Part shown: positions 1 through 10,572 of the stretch, piece by piece
How the letters are laid out: every line of letters begins with the position of its first letter
Numbering within the stretch: position 1 is the first letter of the stretch
Assembly (NCBI RefSeq): GCF_902833045.1
Contig: NZ_CADFDU010000016.1
Location: 62,001-126,000 of the forward strand
Length of the DNA stretch: 64,000 nt
Reading direction: 5' to 3'
Origin: Burkholderia sp. BCC0322
Lineage (GTDB): Bacteria > Pseudomonadota > Gammaproteobacteria > Burkholderiales > Burkholderiaceae
Made by a program: the position numbers and the translations under genes
The notes under the pieces: generated by a model
Told to the model about the DNA's origin: nothing
Database searches by the model: none
What the model saw: the letters and a program-made list of their open reading frames with translations, nothing else

Positions 1-340
1 CGTCGGCCGCCTGCCCGCCGGTGGCGGACGCGATCATGCTCGGGAAGATTGCGGTCGTCGCGGTACGCAGGCCGAGCGCGCGGGCCTGCCCGTCGAACGA
101 CGGATCGACGGGGCGATCGGCCCGCACGACGAAATCGGCGCCCAGCATCTGGCGCGCGTCGCGCTCGAGCCCCTGGCGCAGCCGGTCGGCGAGGAAGCCG
201 ACGCTCGTCAGCGCCGCGACCGCGAGCACCAATGCAAGGACGAGCAGCGTCAACTCGCCCGCGCGCCAGTCGCGCGCGGTCATCCGTGCGGCCTGGCGGA
301 CCAGGTCGCGCAGGCCGAAGCGGCCGGCAGGCGCGCTCAC
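1..340 (-). CDS. ABC transporter permease, FtsX/MacB-like (partial, N-terminal part)
   Basis: The frame reads on the minus strand from a GTG at 340 and runs off the left edge, giving about 113 residues. It starts VSAPAGRFGLRDLVRQAARM, then has one strong membrane helix (about residues 29-50, rich in Leu/Val/Ala), then an extracytoplasmic segment with RLRQGLERDARQMLGADFVV. A single N-terminal helix followed by a periplasmic MacB-like domain is the pattern of the large FtsX-family permeases (YbbP type) that work with an ABC ATPase in envelope export. The ATPase and the remaining helices lie outside the window. No clear ribosome binding site precedes the GTG, and an in-frame ATG at 283 is an alternative start. 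Family call is fairly secure; substrate unknown. Confidence 0.75.
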   Translation of the reverse strand, partial: MSAPAGRFGLRDLVRQAARMTARDWRAGELTLLVLALVLAVAALTSVGFLADRLRQGLERDARQMLGADFVVRADRPVDPSFDGQARALGLRTATTAIFPSMIASATGGQAAD

Positions 341-390
341 CTCATGACCGGGTTGCCCGGCCGGCGGCTGCGCCGCGTGTCGCCGCTCCT

Positions 391-1008
391 TCAATCGCGC
401 TTCCCCCCGATCGAGTTCAGCCGCGACACCATGTGGTTCGCCATGCCGCGAAAGCCGCCCGAGACGCCGCGCCACAGGCGCGGGAGCGCCCACGCGGAGG
501 CCGCGATGAAGGCGGCAAGCAGCACGAGGAACGCGAGCGGAACGAAGAACGCGAGCACGAGCCCGCCGACCACGAGGCCGTCCTCGGTCGACGAGGCGAT
601 CCAGTTCGAAATCGGTTCGGGCGACAGGTTGATCATCGCCCGCGTGCCGGCCTTCGCCACATGCGCGGCACCGGCGAGCGAGCCGCCCGCGAGCCCCGCG
701 ACCGCGAGCACGGTCGGATCCGCATGGCCGAGCGCGCCGGCTGCGAGCACGGCGCCGGCCGGAATGCGGATGAAGGTGTGCACGGCATCCCACAGCGAGT
801 CGAACGCGGGGATCTTGTCGGCAAGGAATTCAGTGACGGTGAGCACGGCTGCGGCGCCGATGACCCACGGCGACGTCAGGACGGCCAGCGTGTCGGGCAG
901 GTGGAGCCAGCCGAACCGCGCCAGCACGCCGGCGATCAGCACCGTCAGGTACAGGCGCAGGCCGCTCGCCCACGCGAGCCCCGCGCCGAGCGAAATGGCT
1001 TCGATCAT
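391..1008 (-). CDS. DUF4126 family membrane protein
   Basis: This 205-residue protein begins MIEAISLGAGLAWASG, and AAGGAG sits just ahead of the ATG, which fixes the start at 1008 rather than at longer upstream frames. It has several hydrophobic helices: around residues 5-40, 45-65, 85-125, and a long one near 150-180 (VVGGLVLAFFVPLAFLVLLA). Small-residue-rich helices and an SPEP/TEDG segment between them fit the DUF4126 family of integral inner-membrane proteins, whose function is unknown. It ends 50 bases before the ABC permease start, so the two may be cotranscribed. Confidence 0.8.
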   Translation of the reverse strand: MIEAISLGAGLAWASGLRLYLTVLIAGVLARFGWLHLPDTLAVLTSPWVIGAAAVLTVTEFLADKIPAFDSLWDAVHTFIRIPAGAVLAAGALGHADPTVLAVAGLAGGSLAGAAHVAKAGTRAMINLSPEPISNWIASSTEDGLVVGGLVLAFFVPLAFLVLLAAFIAASAWALPRLWRGVSGGFRGMANHMVSRLNSIGGKRD

Positions 1009-1220
1009 GGCCCTCTCCTTGCACTTTCCGTGCGCTTTGCCGATTGATCGGATCGAGGCGGACAGACCAGCCGCGCGGCGCGTGGCGACCGGCACCGCGT
1101 GCCGCGAAAAGCACGACGGTATTCAGGCCCGAATGCGTTCCATTATAGACAGGCTGGACGGGCGGCACCGCGCAATTCCGCAGTGCGGCACCCCGGCACG
1201 GGGGCGCCGGGGTGCCTTCG
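1009..1220. other. Intergenic region with sugE terminator-like hairpin
   Basis: This is the gap between sugE (leftward) and the DUF4126 gene (leftward). At 1187-1216 an 11-bp perfect stem (GGCACCCCGGC and its complement) lies directly after the sugE stop and probably acts as its terminator, although there is no strong T-run. AAGGAG for the DUF4126 gene lies near 1013-1019. I see no further gene here. Confidence 0.5.
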
Positions 1221-1541
1221 TCAGGCAGCCGACGACAGCTTGAGGCCGATCAGCCCCGCGACGATCAGCACAGCGCTCGCGACGCGCGCGACGGTCAGCG
1301 CCTCGCCCATCATCACGATGCCGAACACGAACGCACCGACCGCGCCGATGCCCGTCCACACCGCGTACGCGGTGCCGAGCGGCAACTGGCGCATCGCGAC
1401 CGCGAGCAGCCCGAAGCTGGCCAGCGCCGTCACGATCGTAAACACCGACGGACCGAGCTTCGTAAAACCGTCCGACGATTTCATGCCGGCCGCCCAGGCC
1501 ACTTCCAGCAAACCGGCAATGAACAACAACACCCACGCCAT
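1221..1541 (-). CDS. sugE: Guanidinium exporter Gdx/SugE (SMR family)
   Basis: A 106-residue small multidrug resistance protein with four predicted helices covering nearly its whole length, which is the normal family size. The N-terminus GLLEVAWAAGMK carries the conserved membrane Glu (residue 13) in the Gdx/SugE form of the motif rather than the EmrE form. Members of this subgroup are proton-coupled guanidinium exporters in the inner membrane. Start is ATG at 1541 with AAGGAG at 1551-1556. A two-hairpin guanidine-II riboswitch lies directly upstream, which independently supports guanidinium as the substrate. Confidence 0.92.
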   Translation of the reverse strand: MAWVLLFIAGLLEVAWAAGMKSSDGFTKLGPSVFTIVTALASFGLLAVAMRQLPLGTAYAVWTGIGAVGAFVFGIVMMGEALTVARVASAVLIVAGLIGLKLSSAA

Positions 1542-1563
1542 CTCGACGTACTCCTTATCGGAT

Positions 1564-1607
1564 GGGGCCGTCCCCGTTGAAACGAATGACCCGGGGTCGT
1601 CCCCGGG
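1564..1607 (-). promoter_or_regulatory. Guanidine-II (mini-ykkC) riboswitch upstream of sugE
   Basis: On the minus strand two perfect hairpins lie in tandem ahead of sugE. P1 (1590-1607) is a 7-bp stem CCCGGGG closed by an ACGA loop. P2 (1564-1575) is a 4-bp GGGG/CCCC stem closed by an ACGG loop. A 14-base linker joins them. Two hairpins with ACGR loops define the guanidine-II class. The Shine-Dalgarno sequence (1551-1556) begins 7 bases after P2, so guanidine-stabilised loop-loop pairing would be expected to expose it and raise SugE synthesis. The class rule is established knowledge; the folding here is read by eye. Confidence 0.9.
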
Positions 1608-1615
1608 CGGCGCCG

Positions 1616-1621
1616 AGTATA
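1616..1621 (-). promoter_or_regulatory. sugE -10 box
   Basis: TATACT on the minus strand lies about 8 bases before the first riboswitch hairpin, so transcription would begin almost exactly at the aptamer. No convincing -35 box is seen. Confidence 0.55.
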
Positions 1622-1686
1622 ACAAGATGCTTACGGACGCGGCGCGTGGCCGGGGGCCGATCGGGGGCGCGACCGGCCGGGCCCGG

Positions 1687-1971
1687 TCAGTTCGATACGC
1701 GCTTCGGCGCGGCGCCGCCGACGCAGCGGTCATCGCGGTACAGCGCCCACTCCTCGCACACGCGACCATCCGTGAACACGCACATGCCGACCTGCCCGCT
1801 CGACAGGTTGCGGATCGTGTGGCGACCGCCGAGCTTGGCGCAATTGACCGACGCGGGATTGGCCATCGCCTGCTGGGACGACGACGGTTGCTGCCCGGGC
1901 GGCAGCGGTTGGGCGAACGCGCCAGACGCAGTCAGCGCCAGCGCACAGATGACGACCAGACGGACGGACAT
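1687..1971 (-). CDS. DUF333 domain secreted protein (putative hemolysin-like)
   Basis: This 94-residue product begins MSVRLVVICALALTASGAFA, a typical Sec signal peptide with a cleavage site after AFA. The mature part has a Pro/Gln/Ser stretch and then NPASVNCAKLGG, GMCVFTDGRVCEEW and RDDRC. These are the conserved elements of DUF333, including paired cysteines that could form disulfides in the periplasm. Database labels of 'hemolysin' for this family are not supported by function. GGAG is placed well before the ATG at 1971. It sits upstream of sugE on the same strand, 65 bases before the sugE -10 box, and probably has its own promoter. Confidence 0.85.
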   Translation of the reverse strand: MSVRLVVICALALTASGAFAQPLPPGQQPSSSQQAMANPASVNCAKLGGRHTIRNLSSGQVGMCVFTDGRVCEEWALYRDDRCVGGAAPKRVSN

Positions 1972-2130
1972 TGCACGCTCCTCGTTTTCGTTCGCGGAAC
2001 GGTCAGGATAACGGGGAATGAGCGCAGGGTGTACAACGCGCGCGTCGGCCGCGAGACTGTCGCGCCGGCGCAACCGTGCGGGCGCGCGACGTCACGCGCA
2101 CGTGCGCCGCCGCGGCCCCGGCCGGGCCCG

Positions 2131-2821
<691 letters not shown>

Positions 2822-2829
<8 letters not shown>

Positions 2830-5665
2830 GGTCTGGCAATGATTCGGATGGGGACGACGCACCCGGCACATCGGGTTCGTCGTCGGGTACGGCAGGCGCG
2901 GCCGGCGGCGTCTCGACCGGCAACGTGAACCAGAAGCGCGCGCCCGTCACGTGGCCGTCGGGCGCGGTGCGGTTGAGCGCGCCGATTTTACCGCCGTGCG
3001 CCTCGACGATCGCGCGGCAGATCGCGAGGCCGAGGCCGATGCCCGGCGTCGCCGATTCCTTCTCGCCGCGCGTGAACTTGTCGAAGATCCGCGTTTCCAT
3101 CCCGGCCGGCAGGCCGGGGCCGTAGTCGTCGACGAGCACGCGCACGAACGGCAGCCCGTCTTCGGTCACGCGCTCGGCGCCGATGTCGAGCGGCGTGTCG
3201 GGCGGCGTGTACTTCGCCGCGTTCTCGAACAGGTTGGTGAACAGGCGCTCCATCAGCACCGCGTCCATCTGCAGCAGCGGCAGGTCAGGCGGCAGCACGA
3301 CGCGCGCGGAGTGACGCGCAAGCACGCGCTTGCATGCGGCGAGCGCGGCGCCGACGGTTTCCTCGAGCAGCGACCACTGGCGCTTCAACTGCAGGCTGCC
3401 GGCCTGCAGCCGCGCCATGTCGAGCAGGTTCGTGACGATGCCCGTCATCCGCAGCGCCTCGTCGTGGATCGCGTCGACGAGTTCGCCCTCGCGCTGCGCG
3501 AAGCGCTCGGCCGCCGCGGCGTCGCCGCCCTGCGCGGCCGCGCGCCCGTTCGCAAGCATCGACGAGAAGCCGACGATCGTCGTGAGCGGCGTGCGCAGGT
3601 CGTGCGAGATCGCCGACAGCAGCGAGTTGCGCAGCCGCTCGGATTCCATGCTCACCAGCGCGTCGCGCGCGATCTCCACGTAGTGCACGCGTTCGAGCGC
3701 GAGCGCGATCTGCGCGGCGAATGCGTCGAGCATCCGCTGCTGCTCCGGCACCTCGAGCTCGCGCGGCTCGCGCGACGCAACCGCCAGCACCCCGCGCGTG
3801 CGCATCGGCGCCTTCAGCGGCAAGTACAGCGCGACCGTCGCAGGCAACGTATCGGTGCCGCGGCCGGCCGGCTTCTGCTGGTCGTACACCCACTGGCCGA
3901 CGTCGCTGTCGAGATCGGCACCCGTCAGCGTGACGGCCGCATCGGGCTCCTCGATCTTCTGCCGCACCTTGTCCGCGCTGTCGGGCAGCAGGAACGCGAC
4001 GCGCGCACGGAACACCTCGCCCACGTGGCGGCTGCCGATCTCGACGATCTGCTCGGTCGTCAGCGCCGCGCCCAGTTCGCGCGCCATCGCATAGATCGCG
4101 CCGGTGCGGCGCTCGCGGCGCTGCGCGACGCTCGCCTGGCGCGTCAGCGTCGAGGTCAGGTGGCTGATCACGAGCGACGTCAGCAGCATCCCGAAGAAGG
4201 TCAGCAGGTATTGCGTGTCGCTGACCGAGAACGACATGCGCGGCGGCACGAAGAAATAGTCGAACGCGGCCACCGACAGGAACGACTGCAGTACGCCCGG
4301 GCCGCGCCCGAGCCGCACGGCCGAGAACACGACGCCGAGCAGGTACAGCATCACGAGGTTCGTGAGGTCGAGCCGCTCGGAGACGAGGCTCGCGACGACC
4401 GTGATCGCCGCGCAGATCGCGGCCGCATACACGTAATGCCGCGGCGGCGAACGATGCGTGCCGAACTGCGCGAACGCATCGCGCCAGTCGCGCGCACGCG
4501 CGTCGAGCGGTGCGGCGCGCGCCTCGTCGCTCGCGGACGCACGGATCAGCATCAGGTCGACGTCGCCCGCGCGTTCGGCGAGCTTCTCGCCGAACGGCCG
4601 CACGAAGCGACGCATGAGTCCGACCTTCGGCGAGCCGCCCGCGACGATCTTCGACACGTTGCGCACCTTCGCATAGCCGATCAGCGCGGCAACCGCGTCG
4701 GCGCCGGCGAGCGTGGCCGTCTCCGCACCGAGCTCGGCCGCGAGCTTCAGCGCGTCGAGCGTGCGTTGCCGCCGCGCATCGGGCAGCCGCTGCAGGCGCG
4801 GCGTCTCCACATAGACTGCGATCCAGTCGGCCTTCAGGCTCGCCGCGAGCCGCGCGGCCGCCCGCACGAGCGTCGGCGCCTCGGGGCCCGGCCCGACGCA
4901 CACGAGCAGCCGCTCGCGCGCCTGCCAGATGCGCTGGATCGAACGGTCGGCGCGGTATTCGCGCATCTGCGCGTCGACCCGGTCGGCCGTACGCCGCAGC
5001 GCCAGTTCGCGCAGCGCGATCAGGTTGCCCTTGCGGAAGAAGTTGCGCACCGCGCGCTCGGCCTGCTGCGCGAGATAGACCTTGCCGTCGCGCATCCGCT
5101 CGAGCAGTTCCTCGGCCGGCAGGTCGACGAGCGTGACTTCGTCGGCCGCGTCGAACACGCGGTCGGGCACCGTCTCCCACACGCGGATGCCGGTGATCGC
5201 GCCGACCACGTCGTTCAGGCTTTCCAGGTGCTGGACGTTGACGGTCGTGTAGACGTCGATGCCCGCGTCGAGCAACTCGTACACATCCTGCCAGCGCTTC
5301 AGGTGCCGAGCGCCCTGCACGTTCGAGTGTGCGAGTTCGTCGACGAGGATCAGTTGCGGCTGGCGCGCGAGCGCGCCGTCGAGATCGAATTCGGTGAGCG
5401 TGCGGCCGCGATAGTCAATGCGCGCGAGCGGCAGCACGTCGAAGCCGTCGAGCAGCGCGGCGGTTTCGCTGCGGCCGTGGGTCTCGACGATGCCGACGAC
5501 GACGTCGACGCCTTCCTGCAGGCGCTGGCGCGCGGCCTGCAGCATCGCGTAGGTCTTGCCGACACCGGCCGATGCGCCGAAGAAGATCTTGAGCTGGCCG
5601 CGCCGCTGCTTTTCTTCGTCACGCTGCAGCTTGTCGAGGAGTTGGTCTGGATCGGGACGATTCAT
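2822..5665 (-). CDS. kdpD: KdpD, K+/turgor sensor histidine kinase
   Basis: A 947-residue kinase, slightly longer than the Escherichia coli protein (894). The N-terminal KdpD domain has a Walker A loop at residues 30-38 (GASAGVGKT) and a Walker B-like ILVDELAHSN near 115. It is followed by a universal-stress-protein-like domain (about 250-370), four membrane helices (about 400-500), a GAF-like segment, then the phosphoacceptor His near 688 in ISHDLRTPLTTIVG and a C-terminal ATPase domain with DDYGPGLP and GIGLGLAICR. It senses K+ at the inner membrane and controls KdpE. It ends with a proline- and acid-rich tail of about 25 residues. A 162-base gap with hairpins separates it from kdpC. Confidence 0.97.
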
Positions 5666-5738
5666 GCGTCAGAATGGCGGAGCGCCCGGATGCGCGCGAG
5701 TACCAGCATTGTTGTTCCAAATCGCCGCAAAAGGCAAA

Positions 5739-5798
5739 GACGGCGCATGCGCCGTCGGGAAAAGGCGCGTCCGGCGCGAATCGGGCCGCGCCGGACGC
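5739..5798 (-). terminator. Two terminator-like hairpins between kdpC and kdpD
   Basis: Reading leftward after kdpC, a 12-bp stem (5767-5798, GCGTCCGGCGCG) is followed by CCTTTT. Then comes an 18-base perfect palindrome (5739-5756, GACGGCGC|AT|GCGCCGTC...) followed by TTTGCCTTTT. Both look like weak intrinsic terminators. They would let structural genes be made in excess over kdpDE, with kdpDE reached by readthrough or by a separate promoter that I cannot identify. Confidence 0.55.
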
Positions 5799-5827
5799 CG
5801 CTTGCCGCCGCAAGCCCGCACGCGCAG

Positions 5828-6409
5828 TCAGTGCGCGGCCTGGGCCGCGTCGAGCGCGAGGTTCAGCTTCAGCACGTTCACGCGCGGTTCGCCGAGCACG
5901 CCCAGCTGGCGGCCGGTCGTGTTCGCGGCGACGAGCTGCGCGACCGCGTCGGGCGCCAGGTTGCGCGCCTTCGCGACACGCTCGACCTGGTACGCGGCGG
6001 CGGCCGGCGTGATCTCCGGATCGAGGCCGCTCGCCGACGCCGTCACGAGGTCGACCGGCACCGGCTTCGACATGTCGGTGCCCGCGTCGCGCAGCGCGGC
6101 GATGCGCCCCTTCACCTGGTCGGCGAGCGACGGGTTCAGCGGGCCGAGGTTCGAGCCGCCGGAGCCGGTCGCGTTGTACGGCATCGGCGCGGTAGCCGAC
6201 AGCCGGCCCCAGAAGTACTTAGGCGCATCGAACTGCTGGCCGATCAGCGCGGAGCCGACTGCCTTGCCGTCCTTCTCGATCAGGCTGCCGTTCGCCTGCG
6301 ACGGGAACACGGCCTGGCCGAACACGGTCATCACGGCCGGGTACGCGAGCCCCGTCACCGCGGTCAGCACGACAAAGATCACGACGAGCGGACGAATCAA
6401 CGTTTTCAT
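5828..6409 (-). CDS. kdpC: KdpC, K+-transporting ATPase subunit C
   Basis: A 193-residue protein with one N-terminal membrane helix ([20 protein letters not shown]) and a periplasmic domain carrying the family motifs [29 protein letters not shown] and DPEITPAAA. KdpC stabilises the complex and couples KdpB ATP hydrolysis to K+ movement through KdpA. AAGGAA lies ahead of the ATG at 6409. The start is 25 bases after the kdpB stop, in the normal operon order. Confidence 0.97.
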   Translation of the reverse strand: MKTLIRPLVVIFVVLTAVTGLAYPAVMTVFGQAVFPSQANGSLIEKDGKAVGSALIGQQFDAPKYFWGRLSATAPMPYNATGSGGSNLGPLNPSLADQVKGRIAALRDAGTDMSKPVPVDLVTASASGLDPEITPAAAAYQVERVAKARNLAPDAVAQLVAANTTGRQLGVLGEPRVNVLKLNLALDAAQAAH

Positions 6410-6434
6410 GATGTTTCCTTCAAATATGACCGGC

Positions 6435-8519
6435 TCAGGCCCAGCCGAGCGCCGCGAGCGTCATGTCGATCAGCTTGATGAACGGGAACGGCAGCAGCAC
6501 GCCGCCGAGGCCGTACACCAGCAGGTTGCGGCGCAGGAGCGATGCCGCGCCGAGCGGGCGGTACGTCACGCCCTTCAGCGCCAGCGGGATCAGCGCGACG
6601 ATGATCAGCGCGTTGAAGATCACCGCCGACAGGATCGCCGACGCCGGCGACGTCAGGTGCATGATGTCGAGCACGCGCAGTTGCGGATAGGTGGTCACGA
6701 ACGCGGCCGGGATGATCGCGAAATACTTCGCGATGTCGTTCGCGATCGAGAACGTCGTCAGCGAGCCGCGCGTCATCAGCATCTGCTTGCCGATCTCGAC
6801 GATCTCGATCAGCTTCGTCGGGTTCGAATCGAGGTCGACCATGTTGCCGGCTTCCTTCGCCGCCTGCGTCCCGGTGTTCATCGCGACCGCCACGTCGGCC
6901 TGCGCGAGCGCCGGCGCGTCGTTGGTGCCGTCGCCCGTCATCGCGACGAGGCGCCCCGCCGCCTGGTGCTCGCGGATCGTCGCGAGCTTGGTTTCCGGCG
7001 TCGCTTCCGCGAGGAAATCGTCGACCCCCGCTTCCGCGGCGATCGCCGCCGCCGTCAGCCGGTTGTCGCCCGTCACCATCACGGTCTTGATGCCCATCTT
7101 GCGCAGTTCCGCGAAGCGCTCCTTGATCCCGCCCTTCACGATGTCCTTCAGCTCGATCACGCCGAGCACGCGCGCCGCACCCTCTTGCAGGTCGGCGACG
7201 ACAAGCGGCGTGCTGCCGCGGCGCGCGACTTCGTCGACCGCGCGGCGCACTTCTTCCGGGAAGCGGCTGCCGTGTGTCTCGACGTAGTTGCGGATCGCAT
7301 CGGCCGCACCCTTGCGGATCTCGCGGCCGGGCAAATCGACGCCGCTCATCCGCGTCTGCGCGGAGAAGCCGATGAACGTCGCATGCAGTTGCCCCATGTC
7401 GCGCTGGCGAATGTTGAAGCGCTCCTTCGCGAGCACGACGATGCTGCGGCCTTCCGGCGTTTCGTCGGCGAGCGACGACAGCTGCGCGGCATCGGCCAGC
7501 GCTTCCTCGGTCACGCCCGGCGCCGGCACGAACGTCGATGCCTGGCGGTTGCCGAGCGTGATCGTGCCGGTCTTGTCGAGCAGCAGCACGTCGACGTCGC
7601 CGGCCGCTTCGACCGCCCGGCCCGACGTCGCGATCACGTTCGCCTGCATCATCCGGCTCATCCCGGCCACGCCGATCGCGGACAGGAGGCCGCCGATCGT
7701 CGTCGGGATCAGGCACACGAGCAGCGCGACGAGCGCGGTGATCGTCACCACGTGGCCGGCCTTCATCGCTTCGACCGAGAACATCGAGAACGGCAGCAGC
7801 GTCGCGGTCGCGAGCAGCATCACGATCGTCAACGCGACGAGCAGGATCGTCAGCGCGATTTCGTTCGGCGTCTTCTTGCGCTTCGCGCCTTCGACCATCG
7901 CGATCATCCGGTCGAGGAACGCCTCGCCCGGGTTCGCGGTGACCTTGACGACGATCCAGTCGGACAGCACGCGCGTGCCGCCCGTCACCGACGAGAAATC
8001 GCCGCCCGATTCGCGGATCACCGGCGCGGATTCGCCGGTAATCGCCGATTCGTCGACCGATGCGACGCCGTCGACCACCTCGCCGTCGGCCGGAATCACG
8101 TCGCCGGCCTCGACCAGCACGACGTCGCCGCGGCGCAGCTCGGTCGCGGTCGTAATGCGGATCGGCGACTTCGGATGCGGCTCGTTGAGCTTCTTCGCCA
8201 TCACGTCTTTCTTGGCGCTGCGCAGCGACGCGGCCTGCGCCTTCGAGCGCCCTTCCGCGAGCGCCTCGGCGAAGTTCGCGAACAGCACGGTGAACCACAG
8301 CCACAGCGCGATCGCGAGGATGAAGCCCGCAGGCGCCTCGGCCTGGCCGGCGAGCGCCGCGATCCACAAAATCGTGGTCAGGATGCTGCCGACGTACACG
8401 CAGAACATCACCGGGTTGCGGAACTGCGTGCGCGGCGTGAGTTTCTTGAACGAGTCCACGATCGCCGGGCGCAGCAGCGCCGGATCGAACATGGACCGTG
8501 TTGCGGAATGTTGAGTCAT
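6435..8519 (-). CDS. kdpB: KdpB, P-type ATPase catalytic subunit of the K+ pump
   Basis: A 694-residue P-type ATPase of normal length. It has paired N-terminal helices, the actuator-domain motif [10 protein letters not shown], the phosphorylation motif [12 protein letters not shown] near residue 316, the nucleotide-binding region, and the hinge motif [21 protein letters not shown]-terminal helices follow ([20 protein letters not shown]). It hydrolyses ATP to drive K+ uptake through KdpA. The start at 8519 ([16 protein letters not shown]) is preceded by AGAGAT. A second in-frame ATG nine codons later is possible. Confidence 0.97.
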   Translation of the reverse strand: MTQHSATRSMFDPALLRPAIVDSFKKLTPRTQFRNPVMFCVYVGSILTTILWIAALAGQAEAPAGFILAIALWLWFTVLFANFAEALAEGRSKAQAASLRSAKKDVMAKKLNEPHPKSPIRITTATELRRGDVVLVEAGDVIPADGEVVDGVASVDESAITGESAPVIRESGGDFSSVTGGTRVLSDWIVVKVTANPGEAFLDRMIAMVEGAKRKKTPNEIALTILLVALTIVMLLATATLLPFSMFSVEAMKAGHVVTITALVALLVCLIPTTIGGLLSAIGVAGMSRMMQANVIATSGRAVEAAGDVDVLLLDKTGTITLGNRQASTFVPAPGVTEEALADAAQLSSLADETPEGRSIVVLAKERFNIRQRDMGQLHATFIGFSAQTRMSGVDLPGREIRKGAADAIRNYVETHGSRFPEEVRRAVDEVARRGSTPLVVADLQEGAARVLGVIELKDIVKGGIKERFAELRKMGIKTVMVTGDNRLTAAAIAAEAGVDDFLAEATPETKLATIREHQAAGRLVAMTGDGTNDAPALAQADVAVAMNTGTQAAKEAGNMVDLDSNPTKLIEIVEIGKQMLMTRGSLTTFSIANDIAKYFAIIPAAFVTTYPQLRVLDIMHLTSPASAILSAVIFNALIIVALIPLALKGVTYRPLGAASLLRRNLLVYGLGGVLLPFPFIKLIDMTLAALGWA

Positions 8520-8573
8520 TGCGATCTCTTCAATCTCTTCAGTCTTTTCAATGTGTCGCCATGCGGGCGCGCA

Positions 8574-10379
8574 TCACGCGCCCAGCCACATCATCAGGTG
8601 CTCGACGCCCGGACCGAGCGCAAGCGCCGGCACGTAGGTCAGCGCGCCCACCAGCAGCACGGTGCCGAGCAGCAGCACGACGAACAGCGGACCATGCGTC
8701 GGCAGCGTGCCGCTCGTCACCGCGATGCGCTTCTTCGCGGCCAGCGAGCCGGCGATCGCCAGCACCGGCACGATCGTGCCGAAGCGGCCGAACCACATCG
8801 CGATCGCGGTCATCCAGTTGTAGAACGGTGTGCCGACCGTCAGGCCCGCGAACGCGCTGCCGTTGTTGTTGGCGGCCGAACTGAACGCGTACAGGATTTC
8901 CGAGAAGCCGTGCGGCCCCGGGTTCGCGATGCCGGCCTTGCCCGCATCGGCGAGCACGGCGACCGACGTGCCGACCAGCACCAGCAGCGGCGTGAGCAAC
9001 ACGACGATCGACACCATCTTCATCTCGTACGACTCGATCTTCTTGCCGACGTATTCCGGCGTGCGGCCGATCATCAGGCCGGCGACGAACACCGCGAGCA
9101 GCGCGAACACGAGCATCCCGTAGAGCCCCGAGCCGACCCCGCCGTAGACCACCTCGCCAAGCTGCATCAGCAGCATCGGCACGAGCCCGCCGAGCGGCGT
9201 CAGCGAATCGTGCATCGTGTCGACCGCACCGCACGACGCGGCCGTCGTCGCGACCGTGAAGATGCCGGTCTGCGCGATCCCGAAACGCGTTTCCTTGCCT
9301 TCCATGTTGCCGCCCGGCTGCAGCGCGCCCGCCGACTGGTCGACGTGCAGCGCGGCGAGCGTCGGGTTGCCGCCCTGCTCGGCGTTGACCTCGACGCCGA
9401 CCGCGACCGCGAACGCAACCGTCATCGCCGCGAGCACCGCGACGCCCTGCCGGCGGTCGCCGATCATGCGGCCGAACACGAGGCACAGCGCAGCCGGGAT
9501 GATCAGGATCGAGAAGATCTGCAGGAAGTTCGCGAACGGCGTCGGGTTCTCGTACGGGTGCGCCGAGTTCGCGTTGAAGAAGCCGCCACCGTTGGTGCCG
9601 AGCATCTTGATCGCTTCCTGCGACGCGACCGGGCCCATCGCGAGCGTCTGCTTCGTGAGCGGGGTCGGCACCGTCACCGGATTGCCCTTGTCATCCTTCA
9701 CCGGGTTGCCCTGCGCGTCGAGCTTCGGCGCCGCATAGGTGCTGGCCTGCAGCACCGGCACGTCCTGGTACGCCTTCATGTTCTGGATCACGCCCTGGCT
9801 CATCAGCAGCGCGGCGATGATCATCGACATCGGCACGAGCACGTACATCGTCACGCGCGTGAGGTCGACCCAGAAGTTGCCGATGGTCTGCGACGTATGT
9901 CGCGCGAAGCCACGGATCAGCGCGACCACGACCGCGATGGCAGTCGCTGCCGACAGGAAGTTCTGCACGGTGAAGCCGAGCATCTGCGCCAGATAGCTGA
10001 CGGTCTGCTCCGGCGTGTAGTCCTGCCAGTTCGTGTTGGTGACGAAGCTGATGGCCGTGTTGAACGCGCCGTCGACCGTCATCGCGCCGAATTGCTGCGG
10101 GTTGCCGGGCAGGAAGCCCTGCAGGCGCAGCAGGCCATAGAGGAACAACGCGCCAAGTGCGTTGAATGCGATCGTCGAGATCGCGTACTGCTTCCAGTTC
10201 ATCTCGCTGTTAGCGTCGACGCCGGCGATGCGGTACAGCGCGCGCTCGAGCGGCCCGAACACGCGCGCGATGCGCGAACTGCCATCCATCACCGCCGTCA
10301 GGTAGCGGGAGACCGGAACGGCCGCCGCCAGCAGCACGACGATGAAAAGCAGCGATTGCAACAGGTTGTTCGCGTTCAT
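8574..10379 (-). CDS. kdpA: KdpA, K+ channel-like subunit of the K+ pump
   Basis: A 601-residue polytopic membrane protein starting [19 protein letters not shown]. It has the family filter-like segments, including [20 protein letters not shown] and [14 protein letters not shown], which correspond to pore loops of the four-fold KtrB/HKT-like fold. It is about 45 residues longer than the E. coli protein, with an inserted extracytoplasmic segment near residues 200-240 rich in Pro, Asp and Lys ([12 protein letters not shown]). The ATG overlaps the kdpF stop (ATGA), which fixes the start at 10379. Confidence 0.97.
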   Translation of the reverse strand: MNANNLLQSLLFIVVLLAAAVPVSRYLTAVMDGSSRIARVFGPLERALYRIAGVDANSEMNWKQYAISTIAFNALGALFLYGLLRLQGFLPGNPQQFGAMTVDGAFNTAISFVTNTNWQDYTPEQTVSYLAQMLGFTVQNFLSAATAIAVVVALIRGFARHTSQTIGNFWVDLTRVTMYVLVPMSMIIAALLMSQGVIQNMKAYQDVPVLQASTYAAPKLDAQGNPVKDDKGNPVTVPTPLTKQTLAMGPVASQEAIKMLGTNGGGFFNANSAHPYENPTPFANFLQIFSILIIPAALCLVFGRMIGDRRQGVAVLAAMTVAFAVAVGVEVNAEQGGNPTLAALHVDQSAGALQPGGNMEGKETRFGIAQTGIFTVATTAASCGAVDTMHDSLTPLGGLVPMLLMQLGEVVYGGVGSGLYGMLVFALLAVFVAGLMIGRTPEYVGKKIESYEMKMVSIVVLLTPLLVLVGTSVAVLADAGKAGIANPGPHGFSEILYAFSSAANNNGSAFAGLTVGTPFYNWMTAIAMWFGRFGTIVPVLAIAGSLAAKKRIAVTSGTLPTHGPLFVVLLLGTVLLVGALTYVPALALGPGVEHLMMWLGA

Positions 10380-10468
10380 TCGATGTCCTCCGCGCGCAGC
10401 AGCGCATAGACGAGATACGCGAACAGCAGGGCCGTCGAGGCGCCCGCCAGCCAAAGCATCCAGGTCAT
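10376..10468 (-). CDS. kdpF: KdpF, small stabilising subunit of the K+ pump
   Basis: A 30-codon gene giving a single-helix protein ([20 protein letters not shown], then [10 protein letters not shown]). This matches KdpF, a lipid-like peptide that stabilises the KdpABC complex in the membrane. Its TGA overlaps the kdpA ATG, and its own ATG overlaps the stop of the preceding small ORF, giving translational coupling on both sides. Confidence 0.92.
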   Translation of the reverse strand: MTWMLWLAGASTALLFAYLVYALLRAEDIE

Positions 10469-10572
10469 GCTCGCCCCCCGCGACCGTATTGCACGAGCTT
10501 CTCGCAACCGGCAATCAAACCGAGGATCAGCGCGGTGAAAAGCACCAGGGCGCCGATAAAAACCCCATCCAT
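10465..10572 (-). CDS. Uncharacterised 35-residue membrane peptide at the head of the kdp operon
   Basis: The frame begins [20 protein letters not shown] and continues [15 protein letters not shown]. It has one strong membrane helix followed by a Cys and a basic tail. GGAG lies near 10580, eight or so bases before the ATG. The stop overlaps the kdpF ATG (ATGA), exactly the arrangement used between kdpF and kdpA, which argues that it is translated. Helix-then-Cys resembles a lipobox only weakly (LIAGC), so a lipoprotein is possible but the tail after Cys is very short. I do not recognise a named family; a role in assembling or regulating the Kdp complex is inference from position. Confidence 0.75.
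   Translation of the reverse strand: MDGVFIGALVLFTALILGLIAGCEKLVQYGRGGRA

Noticed and set aside
5556-10409. A 1617-codon open frame on the plus strand
   Set aside because: It is antisense to kdpD-kdpA, is Arg/His-rich, has no domain, and arises from codon bias in high-GC DNA.
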